Source of the DNA: Epiperipatus broadwayi
Lineage: Eukaryota > Onychophora > Udeonychophora > Euonychophora > Peripatidae
Direction of reading: 5' to 3'
NCBI GenBank assembly: GCA_028023455.1
Contig: JAQFVV010006221.1
Location: 1,306,001-1,370,000, forward strand
Length of the DNA stretch: 64,000 nt
The first letter of the stretch is position 1; each line of letters begins with the position of its first letter. The notes under the pieces were generated by a model. It was not told the DNA's origin and did no database searches. It worked only from the letters and a program-made list of their open reading frames with translations. Shown one piece after another: positions 1 to 12,539 of the stretch. A program made the position numbers and the translations under genes.

Positions 1-30
1 TTAAAACAACATATATCAGATAATAAATCA

Positions 31-82
31 ATTATAAGATATATATAAAATATCTATATATACAACAAAAAACATAAAAATA
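31..82 (-). repeat. Inverted copy of the PLE 3' UTR (left arm)
   Basis: This stretch is a nearly perfect reverse complement of about 1109-1160, which lies 270-320 bases after the PLE ORF stop. The PLE fragment is therefore flanked by inverted pieces of its own 3' UTR. This is the same 3'-outward arrangement as the PLE pair at 31441-32825. The arm may continue, more weakly, towards base 100. Confidence 0.7.
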
Positions 83-120
83 AAAAAATTGTATTAAATC
101 ATTTTATAAAAGAAGATAAT

Positions 121-837
121 ATGAGGAAAATAATTGCTGTCGATTCACAACAAGCATGGACCCAAAAAATGGCAGTTATTAAAAATTTCACAATTAAAAA
201 CGACAAATATAATACATATGGAAATATAGCTAAATTACATAAAGAGCAATTTAAAAATTTATATATTAAGTATGGTTATAAAAGTAAATGTATAGATAAT
301 ATTTTTTATAAAAATAAATATAATAGAAATAATAAATCTGATAATAAATGGATAAAAATTTCATATCATCCTAGGATATATAATGCATTATTAAAAAATT
401 ATGTAACTAGTAAAAAAGATACAAATATAGGTTGGGCAAACAGTAAAGATTTAGATAAATTAATAGGTAACTATAAAATATTAGATGATTTAAAATATAA
501 GAAAGGTATGGTTTATAAAATTATATGTGGAATTTGTAAAAGAGTATACTATGGACATACAAGTAAACAATTAGAAATAAGAGCTAAAGAACATAACGCT
601 GCAATAAATAGGAGAGATGATAAATCTGCTTTGTTTATACATTATTTAGAATATGGTCATAAAATAGATTGTACTAAAAATATACTAGCATTAAATTACT
701 TGAAAAATGTTAATAGGCGAAAAGTATATGAAACTAGTTATATTAAAAATAATAGTAATAATTGTATGAACATTTATAAGGGTTCAATTAATTTGACTAA
801 TAATTGGCTAAAATTAGATGATTGGATAGATAAATAA
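121..837 (+). CDS. Penelope-like element GIY-YIG endonuclease ORF (3' part of PLE)
   Basis: This 238-residue ORF is the C-terminal part of a Penelope-like retroelement polyprotein. Residues ~1-95 resemble the linker after the reverse transcriptase. Residues ~125-215 form a GIY-YIG nuclease: GMVYKIICGICK (GIY position, with a Cys-X2-Cys pair), then VYYGHTSKQ (YIG position), a conserved Arg, KEH, and later HYLEYGH. The Cys pair and His residues fit the CCHH zinc motif of Penelope endonucleases. In the family this domain nicks target DNA so that reverse transcription can be primed. The frame is open from base 49, so ATG 121 is only the first Met, and a stop at 46-48 separates it from anything upstream. 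No RT core lies upstream in the window. An inverted copy of the 3' UTR lies there instead, so this copy looks 5'-truncated. Confidence 0.85.
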   Translation: MRKIIAVDSQQAWTQKMAVIKNFTIKNDKYNTYGNIAKLHKEQFKNLYIKYGYKSKCIDNIFYKNKYNRNNKSDNKWIKISYHPRIYNALLKNYVTSKKDTNIGWANSKDLDKLIGNYKILDDLKYKKGMVYKIICGICKRVYYGHTSKQLEIRAKEHNAAINRRDDKSALFIHYLEYGHKIDCTKNILALNYLKNVNRRKVYETSYIKNNSNNCMNIYKGSINLTNNWLKLDDWIDK

Positions 838-1108
838 GAAGGATGTTAATATTTTAATGTTTTGTGTGTTTTTGAGTATATATGAATATACTATAATTAA
901 TGAAGGAATATATTTTATATATTTTATATTTTTTGTATTTTGTATTGTATTGTATGTATTCATGAAATAATTGATGATAATAATTGTTTTTTGTTGGTTG
1001 TATTATAAATAGATGTCGCTATATGTATGTTTTACGGTAATCGTGAGTAGACATATTGAAAAGGATACAAATTATATGTATCGAAAAAAGCTTTTTTATT
1101 GAAAATTT

Positions 1109-1160
1109 GTTATTTTCATGTTTTTTGTTGTATATATAGATATTTTATATATCTTATAAT
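1109..1160 (+). repeat. PLE 3' UTR segment (right arm of inverted repeat)
   Basis: Right arm of the inverted repeat paired with 31-82, differing by about one base over 50. The interval 838-1108 between the ORF stop and this arm is AT-rich with no gene visible and reads as 3' UTR. An (AT)n run follows at about 1232-1243. Confidence 0.7.
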
Positions 1161-1242
1161 AAACTTTTTATATTTTAAAATAACAACATAAAGAAGTATT
1201 TTTATATTCTTTTTATATGGATAATAAATCAATATATATATA

Positions 1243-1467
1243 TATTATTTAAATAATAAGTGAAATAATGCTTAAAGCTAAATGGGATAATGATGTAATT
1301 AGATACCAACCAGTAACCACCTAAACATTCACAATAAAGATAGCAATCGATATTTCTCACCGCTGTCAAGGCAACCTTCTAACCTTTTAATAGCAAGAAT
1401 AGAAATCCACTCTTACTAATGATCCATTGAAGCTTTAAGCATTATTTCACTTATTATTTAAATAATA
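1243..1467. mobile_element. Foldback element with 37-bp terminal inverted repeats
   Basis: Bases 1243-1279 are an essentially perfect reverse complement of 1431-1467. The interior is a reverse-oriented piece of the interspersed family called R3 here. An (AT)n run abuts the left end. No coding potential. It resembles a MITE or foldback insertion, but no target duplication was assigned. Confidence 0.6.
1295..1431 (-). repeat. R3 interspersed repeat, reverse copy
   Basis: Reverse-complement match of 1634-1769. The family recurs at 20510-20605 (-), 21185-21330 (+) and 43200-43495 (+). It contains a conserved hairpin near a TTAATAAAGATG-type motif and ends next to TA-rich or TCTA microsatellites. 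Origin unknown. Confidence 0.7.
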
Positions 1468-1499
1468 CATGAGCAATTTAAAGTATTGCAGTTTGTAAT

Positions 1500-1772
1500 G
1501 TTATAATTGACTATTTATTAGTCTGCATTACATTGACATGTTTATTTCATGTTTAAAGAGGTTTATTTAAACTTCATTGTATCAATATTTCATTCTCTGT
1601 GGTCAAGTTGCAATCTTTAAGTGTCCATATATATTCAATGGACCATTAGTAAGAATGGATTTCCATTCTTGCTATTAAAAGGTGAGAAGGTTGCCTTGAC
1701 AGCAATAAGAAATATTGATTGCTATCTTTATTGTGAATGTTTAGGTGGTTACTGGTTGGTATCTAATTATAT
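1500..1772 (+). repeat. R3 interspersed repeat, forward copy
   Basis: The body (about 1500-1620, including CTCTGTGGTCAAGTTGCAAT) and the 3' part (1634-1769) match the copy at 43200-43495 in the same order. With 1295-1431 it makes an inverted pair. The short ORF across 1621-1812 is a by-product of the repeat, not a gene. Confidence 0.7.
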
Positions 1773-1812
1773 ATATTATAACGATCGAAATGAAAGTGAA
1801 GATCGAATCTAA

Positions 1813-3110
1813 CCGCAAAAACAATATCTGCTCTACTAGGCACCATCTAGGCATTTAAACCTAGAAAAATTTATAAAGTAGGCAGATACGCGCTGTTAAG
1901 ATTCCACTTTATTTAAATATTCCGATCGTTAGCCCAAGTCACTAGCTCAGTGGAGATGCAGAGATAAAAATCTATATCTTAATTTATATCTTAAATATAA
2001 ATAAATAAAAGCCACTGCCAGAAATTAACACATAAAAATATTTATTTACGCACGAGGAATAGGTTTAACATTTTTAGATTTTTATATTACTCTTTAATTG
2101 TACATTTACATAAATTTCAATGAGTTTAATATTTTATTTAGATGGTCAAGTATGAATAGACTACATAGATTTGCATTTGAAAATAAAACATTCTATCCCT
2201 ATTTAACCTTAGGCTAAAATTCGCAGTCAAACTGGCATCAATCCATCCGATACATTTATGCATTCAATGTAGCATGAAAATACAACAGCACAAATATACT
2301 ATACTGTCAGGAATGGAAATCTGAACAGTATAGTTAGAGAAAACATTGAGTCTTGTCCAATACAGGAATATGATGTCTGTATAGCAAGAAGAACAATAAA
2401 ATAAAAACTCCATAGGAAGGGACCGCGATCCTTTTTGCCGACTTACAATCCCATCCATAGGCAAAGGGTTGGTGCGGTATATATCTATAATCCTGCCCAT
2501 AGCGGACCTCATACTACATCTACTAATTACATAAATATATCCAATCCATTGAACCAATTCAACTACGAAATGAATAGCCTAAGATTACCCTCCCTTAATA
2601 TAACTTTACAAAACTATATAGCCATTCACGCCCGACTTAAATTTAACATTTAAATACGTTCGCACAAATGCATTTTATAAAATTTGTTTTAAAATGTTGA
2701 GTACAGATCAGCTGCACAGATTCCACGGTCAAAAACATTCCAAGTTAAACACAACCGATCAAAATACAAAGTCATCGATAAACGTCACTTGCATAGGGAA
2801 TATACAAATCCCATTAGCATTCATCGTAAGATGCTTGCAGTGATATCGTTGACATATATTCTAATCGAATGTGAAAACCACAACATTATCAACCGCTAAC
2901 GAATCTATGCAACGTCTATACCCAACCTTAAATTTCCTCATTTAAAATTTAAACAATAAATATTAATACAAATAATAATAAATGGAAATGATTTTTTTAT
3001 CAAACGCAAACATATATAAAATTACACATTATCAATTGAGTTGACACATAAGTCAGAGAAAAGTTCTTTTTATACAATTTAAATTAACTTATCAATCTTT
3101 AAAGTTCTTA
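1813..3110. other. Non-coding AT-rich stretch
   Basis: No gene recognised. The stretch around 2400-2560 is less AT-rich and may be part of a repeat, but it has no second copy in the window. An isolated pol III A-box-like string at 1943-1953 has no B box at tRNA distance. Confidence 0.4.
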
Positions 3111-3119
3111 ATTAATATT

Positions 3120-3480
3120 ATGATTTTAACAATTGTTCAGTTCTATTGCTTACGGTAGAAGAGTCCCTGTTCCCGTTGGCAATTCCCACGGAGACTTTCC
3201 TGGAAGACCGGTCTGATATTTTGGAGGTAGCATTAGCTGGTTCTGTTCTGGTATCACAGTCTTTGCATTTTTAAAATAAGTGAGTGAGGACGACAAGGGC
3301 GTCTTGTCGCCAGACTCACCAAAATCAAGTTGGAAAAAACTGACTGGAACTCAATATTTTTTCTTTTTATAGTCCTCCTATGGATTCCATGAACAAAAAC
3401 GTCACTGTTCTGTTTTTTCGTTATGGTCCGGGCCTTTATTTGCTTCCATTGGTCAAGCTAAAATCTCTTTCTTCTCTTAT
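3120..3480 (-). promoter_or_regulatory. Possible retroelement LTR/promoter segment
   Basis: Read on the minus strand, this GC-richer block has a TATA-like ACTATAAAAAG near 3365-3375, followed about 25-30 bases later by an initiator-like TCAGTT. That spacing is typical of LTR retrotransposon promoters. No partner LTR or TG...CA boundary could be fixed. A TGTAACGA/TCGTTACA inverted pair at 3803-3831 could be one end. Confidence 0.25.
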
Positions 3481-4329
3481 CTAACTTTTCATCTGACTTT
3501 TTAATTAAACAGCTTTTAGATAATTAATAAACAATCATTTCCATTTATAGATTACAGGAATTAATTAATACCTGTTTTTATTTTAACTTACGTTATTTTT
3601 TTATTAAAATATTTTTATATTTCAATCTTGTATTTTTTTATTAAAAAAAATACGTTCAAATACTTTTTTTTTTTTGTTTATGAAAAAAATATTTTTAAAG
3701 TTTAGCATCTGTGCGAATATATACGTTTAACAATATTTTAATTTTAGCGTTTAGTTTTTTACTTTTATTTGCGAACTTTTATTACGTTTTTATTTTAAAT
3801 TAATGTAACGACATATTTATATATCGTTACAATATATATATATATGAAGGAAACAGGACACAAAATTACACAAAGTTCAACAAAAATGATGTTAAATACA
3901 TACAATATTAAAGAAAGGAAAATAAAAAAGCAATACTAATAATATATAGATAAGACCAAAATTTAATGGGGGATTCTGAGATTAGAATAAGATTGGTATA
4001 GTTATAGTTCTTAAATAAAGTATATAGAAGTAAGCATGTAAAGAGAAAATTATTTATAAATGAATTATGGGTTGTAAAAAGATGGTTAGGTTACATAGGA
4101 GTATAAACTTGGGTACATTTATAGATATTACATATTGGAAAAAACTTAACATAATATTTACATATAAAGCAGTATAATATAAATTTATAAAATAATTATA
4201 TAATAATATTAATAATAAAAGTTAAAATATATAAATAATATATATAAATAAAGTGTTTTAGTAGTTATAGATATATTTAGTTTAAATAATATGTAATAGA
4301 AGGAGCTAGGTATAAGAATTGTATGGAAG

Positions 4330-5220
4330 GGAGTTGCAGTAGCAGTGTTAACATATGGTAATGATGCATTATGTGTTAGTAAAGGGTATTAGATTATTTA
4401 GAAAAAGTATAAAGGGAAGTAGAAAGACATGCATTGAATGCAGATGTGTGGACAACAAGAATAGCAATTGAAGGAGAAATAGGATGGTCAAGTTTTTATA
4501 TGAGAGATGCAAAAAGTAAAATGAAAATGTTTGGTAGGTTGCAGTTTATGGATAATAAAAGAATAGCCAAAATAGTATTTAATTGGGTTGGGCAACAAGA
4601 TGGGTGAGAAAGGTAATGTGGTATGCAAAAGATTTGGATAAAGAATTTATATCAGTATATCTGTACAAAAGGTGAGATGATTGTGTTAGGAGGATTGTTG
4701 AGTGTTAAGGTGGTAAGGAATAGGATAGAAGAATAGATACATTAATAAAGAATAGGGAGTTGGAGAGATGGAGAACTAGTATGGAGAGTAAAAAAAGTTT
4801 AAATATATATAGAAGTAAATGGAACATTGGGTGTGAGTTAATTTATGATAATAGCAAGGAAAGTAGTTTATTGTTTAAGGCTTGAACAGGATCTTTAGCA
4901 ACAAGAGAATATACATGTAAATGGAAAAATATGGATGATTTAGTCTGCAAATTGTGGAAAATAGGCATAAAAATATTAGGCATCTGTTAATTGAATATAA
5001 ATGCTTGAAAGCAGAAAGCATACAAATAATGAAGTTATGGAAGAATAAATATGAACAAAGTGAATATACAAAAAGTGGATTATTAGTTTTTATGCTGGGT
5101 TTGGGAAAAGATAAGGGGGATTTAGATATAAAGGCCATAGAATTGACAAAGATTATGTTGTGGAAATGGGATGGAGCAGATTATGAAAAACCTAGGGTGG
5201 AAAATAGAAAGAGAAGATAA
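4330..5220 (+). pseudogene. Probable LINE ORF2 C-terminal relic
   Basis: Broken reading frames contain a stretch like GEIGWSSFYMRDAKSKMKMF followed by GRLQFMDNKRIAKIVF. This resembles the region after the reverse transcriptase in several animal LINE families, where a GWSSF..RE..SK...RL pattern occurs. An 88-residue basic open stretch (4954-5220) follows, ending in a Lys/Arg-rich tail. Several stops and frameshifts interrupt it, so it is not a functional gene. The clade is not identified. The assignment rests on remembered pattern similarity only. Confidence 0.35.
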
Positions 5221-5229
5221 TGTGGTTAA

Positions 5230-7825
5230 CAGGTTTCTCTGGGCATATTTGCTGATAGAATCCTGACTCCATTTAAGGAGAAGTCACAGTGCATCACATT
5301 ACATCAAAAGAACAGGTTTTTTTTTTATTTTTAAAAGATTAAAGTGGGTAAGTTAAAAGATTACAATTAATAATAAATATGAAATTATTAGTTTTAACAG
5401 ACAAATGAATAAGGAAATAATAGATATTATATGATTTAAAAATTAAAAAGAATATTAATAAATGAAGTACTGTTGAATTAACAATTATATAAAAATAAAA
5501 TCATTAAATATATAATTGAGGTATATTTGGATTAATAATTGTTCTTGAATATATATGTATACAGTTAGGAATACATATGTATAATTTATATTTATTTCTA
5601 ATTATACTGTATATTTTATTTTATAATAACTGGATTATATTATTTGGGTTTGATTACATTTATTTCAGTTTTAGTATGTATTGTTATATATTTTATGTTG
5701 TTTTTAGTTTATTATTGTTTACATTTTTATGGTATTATTTATATAATTATGTATTTTATTTTAGTTTATTTTGTTCATTATATCATAGCTCTGAAGAAGA
5801 CTGCAGGATAGTTAAGATGTATGTATAAATGTACAATATAAAGCTTTTTCTGAAAAGAATTAAAAGTGGTTTGGATAAATTGTAAATACATTTTATTATA
5901 ATATCTCCATGTATGAACTTGTACCAAGTAATGAAAAATAAAATAATACAGCAGATAGAAAGGGTACTTTTATGGTACCCATTACATCATTAAGCATATT
6001 TGTAATAAGAATAAATCGATATAGTAAATATTTTAAAATAATTTAGATATTAAAAAATGATAAAGTGAATAAGCAAAATTAATGTGACTTTTAATCTCAT
6101 ATACAATAATGTTTAATAAAACTGTATTAATTTAGATTTTCTGAACAAATGGATGTGATGATAACAATGAAAATGTAAACGTATTTGATGAACAATAAAA
6201 TATTTATTTACAAGAAGATAACAATATTTTAATACAATAAAAGGAATTTTTATACAAGAGGAAATAATTTTAATGTTACAAATTACCGATGATATAAACA
6301 TATTTAATTCAAAATAAAATATATCTCCTTCTGAGTAAACTCTTATAAAATTATAATTATGATATTTATATTATATTTAAAAAGTTCTCACACTTTTATT
6401 TAAGATACCAACTATCTATCCATTATGCACATGGTATATCACACACACACACACACATATGCTTATAAACAGGCCACTGAAAATGACAAAAACTATAATA
6501 TCAGTGACATTTAAAAAACAGTGTGAAAACATAATTCTAATGACATTGCAAAGATAGCTAGATATTACATAAAAATAATTGGTTCTTGTTTTGACCCTGT
6601 AATGTGGCCGCAAGAGGCACTGTTTCTGTGTCAACTCGCAGAAGCATTCAGGTTACAGGGCCAAAAGCAGCGTTTCTTATTCCAGCCGCTAGATGGCGCT
6701 GATCGCGACGCGTAAGTACATTTACCTTATGTCGTCTGCTACCAGAGACAAACAATAAATCAGGTGGCGCTTATTGCAAGGCATAAGCAAATTCAAGTAC
6801 CCTCACAAATCTAAAATTAAATTGTAGTAGAGGTTAGCAGAACAATTGCATATATGGACATGACTTTAAATGTTCACCCATATTAGAATACATACATAAA
6901 GCTATAGGAAAAATGGATGGTCATAAATAGATAAAAGTGCACCCAGTAACTCAACCTGGCAGTTCCAAAACAACTAAGCCATATTCTCTCTCCCATGAAG
7001 GGACTTAACAAATGCAAGAGCAAAGGCAATCATCCACCTAAATTGAAAATTGATACCTGTCATTAAGCAGCATATCAATTAACAAATGAACAATAAATAA
7101 ATTTGTTAATAATAAATGTAAAGGTAACACCCACATATTTAAATGCATAATAACACAGATACCTGGGCTAAAAATATATGCAAATCAAAAACACTAAAAT
7201 TGCAAAGAAATATTAAATATTAAGAATTTTAATACCTATCACAACTCACATACTGACTTCCAAACATTTCTTTTATACACTTAACAAATATAAAAAAGCT
7301 GTTTTACCCTATGCATAGTAATACACTTTTGTTATATTGAAATCAAAGTTCGAGAACTCTTAATAGTTTATACTTTAAAACCTTTTATTTTGATACTTAT
7401 TGTTATCAAAACTCTTTTAGACATGAATATTATTATAAATACACCTTATAGTATACTGCATACAAAATAACAATTAGAATTGCATAAATAAAAACTATAA
7501 AATACAATAATAATAAATATATATCAATTTCATAAGATAATAAATGTACATTACACTACTTTTACTCCATTTAATAAGTTTGCAAATTGAAAATTCTTTC
7601 ATTATTTAAAATAAGTTCTTTTGTTATTCCATTCAGCAAAATATAGCACAATTGTTTTTTTTTATTAAATGTAGAGGAGGCAAATAAATGGGCAAACATT
7701 TAAAAGCAGGAGTTACTTCAAAGTCATTGCATGCAATTTTAATTTTTAAATTGAGATGAGCAGAAAAGTGGTTTAGCAAGATTAATAATAAACAGATAAT
7801 GGACTGGGCCATAATAAAGTTAAAA
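5230..7825. other. AT-rich non-coding stretch
   Basis: No gene recognised. A (CA)n run lies at about 6440-6457. The segment around 6590-6790 is richer in GC and includes a CTAGATGGCGCTG string that resembles repeat sequence, but no second copy was found here. Confidence 0.4.
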
Positions 7826-7831
7826 TATTTA

Positions 7832-7955
7832 AACAGGCAAAACTCTCCATACAGTAGTGACACTCAGTGCCAACCAGAGTAATCAATGGATGCCAGAAGG
7901 CTTGTGCATAAAATCCCTATCTAGTGCCTACTCATCCAATATCCCCAGACTAATT
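7832..7955. mobile_element. Half of a palindromic MITE (AGGCAAAACTCTCC family)
   Basis: Begins with AGGCAAAACTCTCCATACAG and matches one arm of the palindromic elements at 35205-35458 and 35943-36046. No second arm is present here, so this is a partial copy. It has no coding content. Confidence 0.6.
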
Positions 7956-8437
7956 TACTTATTGCTTAATTTATAATTTTAATTTCATATTTATTCCATA
8001 GGTCTAATTATTATTTATTTATTGGTTAGCCGAATATTAAATTTATTTCATAACATTTCGTTTGTTTGTGGATTTTAAAGCTAGTTTGACCAGAAGTTAT
8101 TATCTTCATTAATCACCTTGTAATCTTTTTTAAGTTTATAGTTTCATGCGAGCTTAGTCAATAAAGAAATCTTCTTTAGTTTGACATTTATTTTTAGGCG
8201 TATATTCTAGATTAGTTGTAGCTAGGAATGTTACGTAGGAGGATTTAGTCGCCTTAAACCATGAGGCTAGATTAATTAGTTACCATTGTTGATAAAAGGT
8301 TACAGAGGAGGATATGTCACCTAAAATGAGAGACTAGATTAGATTGATTGTTAACTATAGGAAGGTTACAGAGAAGGATATGGCTCCCAAATGTGTAGGC
8401 TGACTAACTAGATTAGTAAGGAAGGTTACAATATATA

Positions 8438-8658
8438 ATATTAATAAAAACAAATCACAAATATCATAACTTGCTTTAAGCTTGTACTAAAATGTTCACT
8501 AGAGGGAGCTTACCAATAGCTCCAATCAAACTTTAATTTATATATGCTGAAAGAGAAATAATTTAAAATCTTTATCGAATGTCCTCATCCCCAGACCAAT
8601 TGGTTTTGAGCTTAAAGCAAGTTATGCTATTTGTGATTTGTTTTTATTAATATTATAA
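8438..8658. mobile_element. Foldback element with about 45-bp inverted ends
   Basis: The ends (about 8440-8485 and 8612-8657) are near-perfect reverse complements reading through AAATCACAAAT and GCTTTAAGC. The interior also pairs with 8895-9015, so two inverted structures overlap. Non-autonomous, no ORF. Confidence 0.65.
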
Positions 8659-8894
8659 GTGTACCCTTGAGCAAGCTTTGGTGGTGTTATATTGCTGAGG
8701 CTATTAATATTGGGTGAACCCGAACAGTGTTCAGACCCATATAGCTATTTGTTTTGAATTGCTGGATTTGAAGACCTTTATGTACCTGAAAAATTTCAGA
8801 TTTTCAAATTAATAGTAACATATTAGATAAGTACTGACTTTTGAGTTGGTATTTTGGATCTAGTGTTTGAAGTCCTAGCTCCTCACTGGGGTGA

Positions 8895-9015
8895 GCCATA
8901 AGCTCAAAACTAATTGGTCTGGGAAGAGAACATTCTCATAGAGATTTTGAATTCTTTCTCTTTCAGCATTTATAAATTAAAGCTTGATTGGAGCTATTGG
9001 CAAGCTCCCTCTAGG
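8895..9015. repeat. Inverted match to 8500-8618
   Basis: Reverse complement of 8500-8618 (about 85-90% by eye), including the GGGAGCTT...CCAATAGCTCCAATCAA block. Together with 8438-8658 it makes a nested foldback structure about 580 bp long. Confidence 0.65.
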
Positions 9016-9019
9016 GAAT

Positions 9020-12000
9020 ATAATTATATTTATAGTGTATTATTTGAATATATATGGTGCAAGTATATTGGCATTGAGTAAGACTTATAAGAAGTAAAAT
9101 TTAAAAATTGTCAATGGAAGTAACTTAGTTTTTGTTAATATAAATTATATATATTTTTTGATACATACAATGAAAGCTATTTGTGTTTAAAATTATCTAT
9201 TTTATTAAAGTAACATTAATATTGGAAAGAATGTAAGCACATACAGATCATTAATCCAGATAAGTAAAAGAAAGTACAAATGCAAAAGATTACTATCAGA
9301 GTAAAACATCTTAATAATAATTAAAGATGGTTATAATAAGTTACAAAAAATAAAACTTTGTACCACAAAAGTAAGAAGGAATGTAGAGGATTAATGAGTG
9401 ATAATAAAACAAAGGATAAGAAGATATGTGCAGAAATTGCAAAATGATCATCAATATAAAAGAAGCAGATAAGTTTAAAAGTGGTCTTTAGCTGTGTGTT
9501 TCTCGCTGTTTGTTGTGTATTTATGAAGCCAAAATATAATGCTCTCACCCTGAACAACTATATGGAATCTAGTCACCATGTGTGAGTAGAAACACCTCAC
9601 TCACCAGTGCCTTCTCTCACAAAAGTCACCAAAAATGTCATCTAATCTTATTCTAAATATGGATCAGAAATGCAAAAAGTGTTACCAGCATGAAGCCATA
9701 AAGAATTAAATGGATTCCTCATAAAAAGAATGGACCATATCAACTCATATCTAAATTCAAAAAATTTTCAAACTAAATTTAAATGATAAAATTTAATTTA
9801 GACAAAAAAAAAGAAGATATTTGATATTTAATTCTTCAATGTGAACTATTAGAATTAAGTGAATAATACTATTATCTGAATATATGTGTGAGTGTGTTAA
9901 TAAAATGTTTATTACTAATATAAACCTTTCATTGTATGTGCTTAATTTTAATTATTTAGATTTTATTAAGTTTAGAGAATTACATAAATTACTTTTGCTA
10001 ATATGCTTGAATAAAGCATGGGGAAAATTTCATAGAATAAATTAATTAAATGATGGGAAAACATAATTTCCGATCTTACTTTTAGTTATATGCTTTATAA
10101 GTCTCAAGAAAATGTAATGTGAGTTAATAGATCTACAGATCCTGGCACCCTCATAAATAAATTAAAACTACCTCCATCAGCAATCCAATCTGCAATCAGG
10201 AAATATAACTATATTGTTTTTATATGGTTTGATTAACTAACACTTTATAGTGAAAGATCTAATTGAACAAAAAATATTACAAATGGCTTCCCAACATGGG
10301 ACTTCGATATAAAAAAACATGACCTGAGATAAATCATTTAGCAGGTTCAGCAGTTGTACCATGTCAGATGCTTGTGGCAGCTGATTCATTGAATTTTTTT
10401 TTTAAAATTACATGAAAATTATAAGCATGGTGTCAACAAAAATCCCAGCATTCATTGCTGATTAAATCTCTCTTTAAAGTGACATCAGAATTTGAATAAA
10501 ATTTGAATTTTTTATTTTTATTAATAGGTGCATTTAATTTTTTTCTTTTCTGGTCAGTTTACTAGATAACATGAAGATGAAAAGACAGAATTCTTTTATT
10601 GGCCAAACTCATTACTAAAATGGATTTAAAATACCTGATGATTCACATTTCAAGGCCTTCAATGTGATAAAAATGTAATCACAGAATATCAGTCATAATT
10701 AATTTTTTAATTATTTGAATAGTATTTTAATTTTTTTTTAATTATTTGATAAATTATATAGTTTATTAATGTGTTTGTATTGGTATGTTTGTGTAGTACA
10801 TAAATTATGTAATATTAAATCATTTATGCTCTTTATTATACAGTATATAAATTTGTATTCAAATATAAAAAAGTAGTTTATGTACAATGTAATTTTGGGT
10901 GTCTGATCCAAGTTTGAGGCAACCTTATTTTATAGACATAATAATTCACAAAAGATTTAGTAATTTTTTAATGTGTTTATATTTGTATTAGTGTATTTGT
11001 GTTTGTACTTGCATGTCTGTGTTTGTATAAGAAGTGATGATTTACATATATAGAGCAACGCAATGTAAATTTTAAGACTGAATATCGTATGTACAGAATG
11101 ATTGCAGTTGATAAAGCAATCACAAAATTTACTGGGCATAGTACCATGTAAAAATATAAACTTTTAAACCCAATAAAGAAAGATTTCAAATGACATGTTT
11201 GTGGTGATATCCACAATGGTTATGTATATACCACATGGAATTGTATGCATACTCATGCTGTCGAGGCAGTAGTTTTGCCACATCTTGCATCACATTATTT
11301 TTAAGTCTATGGCTGGAAAATGAGCTCTATATGCAAATAAATTACATCTCTGTGGAACAATAAATATAATAAGATAGCATCACTGGTGTGCATAAAGAAT
11401 ATAAACATCACTGGTGTACACAAAAAATTGTAAAATGAAGAGATGAAATTCATTTTATCAGTAATACAGACAGTAGCCTACAATTTCTAGTTTTAGACAG
11501 ACAAGAAGGTAATTGCTATGATGACAAATGCATAGCCATCTTTTGGAAATGACTTGTTTTTATCTTTTATTAGAATGAATCTTTTTCTTATAGAGACATT
11601 GAGATTTTTTAATTTTTGGGGTTCGAGATAAAAATGAAGAATTCTTAGGCTATTGCTTTTGCATGTTCTGAAGCTATGGATTATTTCAGGTAAGAAGTAC
11701 GGTTTATGGTTTGAATGAGAATTTTGTGAAAAATACAAAGAAATTATCAATAAAGAAGTAATTTAAACTTAATTAATGATTAATTAGAAATTTTGAACAA
11801 ACAATAAAGTAATAATTATTTTGGATGTTGACATTTTTTCCCTTATTGTTTAAATGGAAATCACTGTCTTATCCTTATTGTTTTCCTTAGTTGTTTAGTG
11901 TCTATCAATGTAAATATTTTTTCTCTAACATTATTAAAACCGAAGTTATGGCACCAGGACCATTAACTAGTTAAAAAAAGTTACTGCATGAGATTCAAAC

Positions 12001-12530
12001 CCCCCCCCCATAAAAATAGAGTAGGGGGGGATTTAAGAAAGATGCTTTATTAAAACAAAATAATTGTGCATGAGTTAGATAATAAAAAATAAAAGATATA
12101 AGTAAAATCAGTCAAAATCTGGTAATGAAGAAAGGGCAAATATAAATCTGGGACTATAAAGTGACAAAAGAGGGAGGGATGTTGACAAACATAGTTATAA
12201 TCAAGACAAAAAAATAAAAGTATTAAGTTTATATATTTTTTAGACAGAGTTGTGTTAAGATGTTGTTTTATTATTGGTTAACTTATAACAGAAAAATAAG
12301 TAAACAGTGAAGAATAAAAAAGTAAGTGACAATAAAATATAAGCCAACCATCACAGAAGGATGGTGAAAAGAGATGAAAGAGGCCATAAGACTGTTAATA
12401 AAAAAGATACTGAGGGAGATAAGTAAATTGAAAGAACAAGTAAGGAGAAAAAATGAAGTAAAGGAATAGGTATAGAAATAGATGAAAAAAGACTAGATAA
12501 CCTTATTTGCAAGAGGAATAGAGAGACAAT
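9020..12530. other. AT-rich non-coding stretch
   Basis: No gene recognised. A C-run and a G-run at 12001-12030 could form a short hairpin. The part just upstream of 12540 may be the gag-proximal end of the gypsy relic, but it is too decayed to call. Confidence 0.4.
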
Positions 12531-12539
12531 TAATTACAA

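Noticed and set aside
1620-1800. Possible hammerhead in the R3 repeat
   Set aside because: There is a stable hairpin, but no CTGANGA and no GAAA in the required places in any copy.
1943-1953. tRNA A-box match TAGCTCAGTGG
   Set aside because: No B box and no cloverleaf pairing within tRNA distance.
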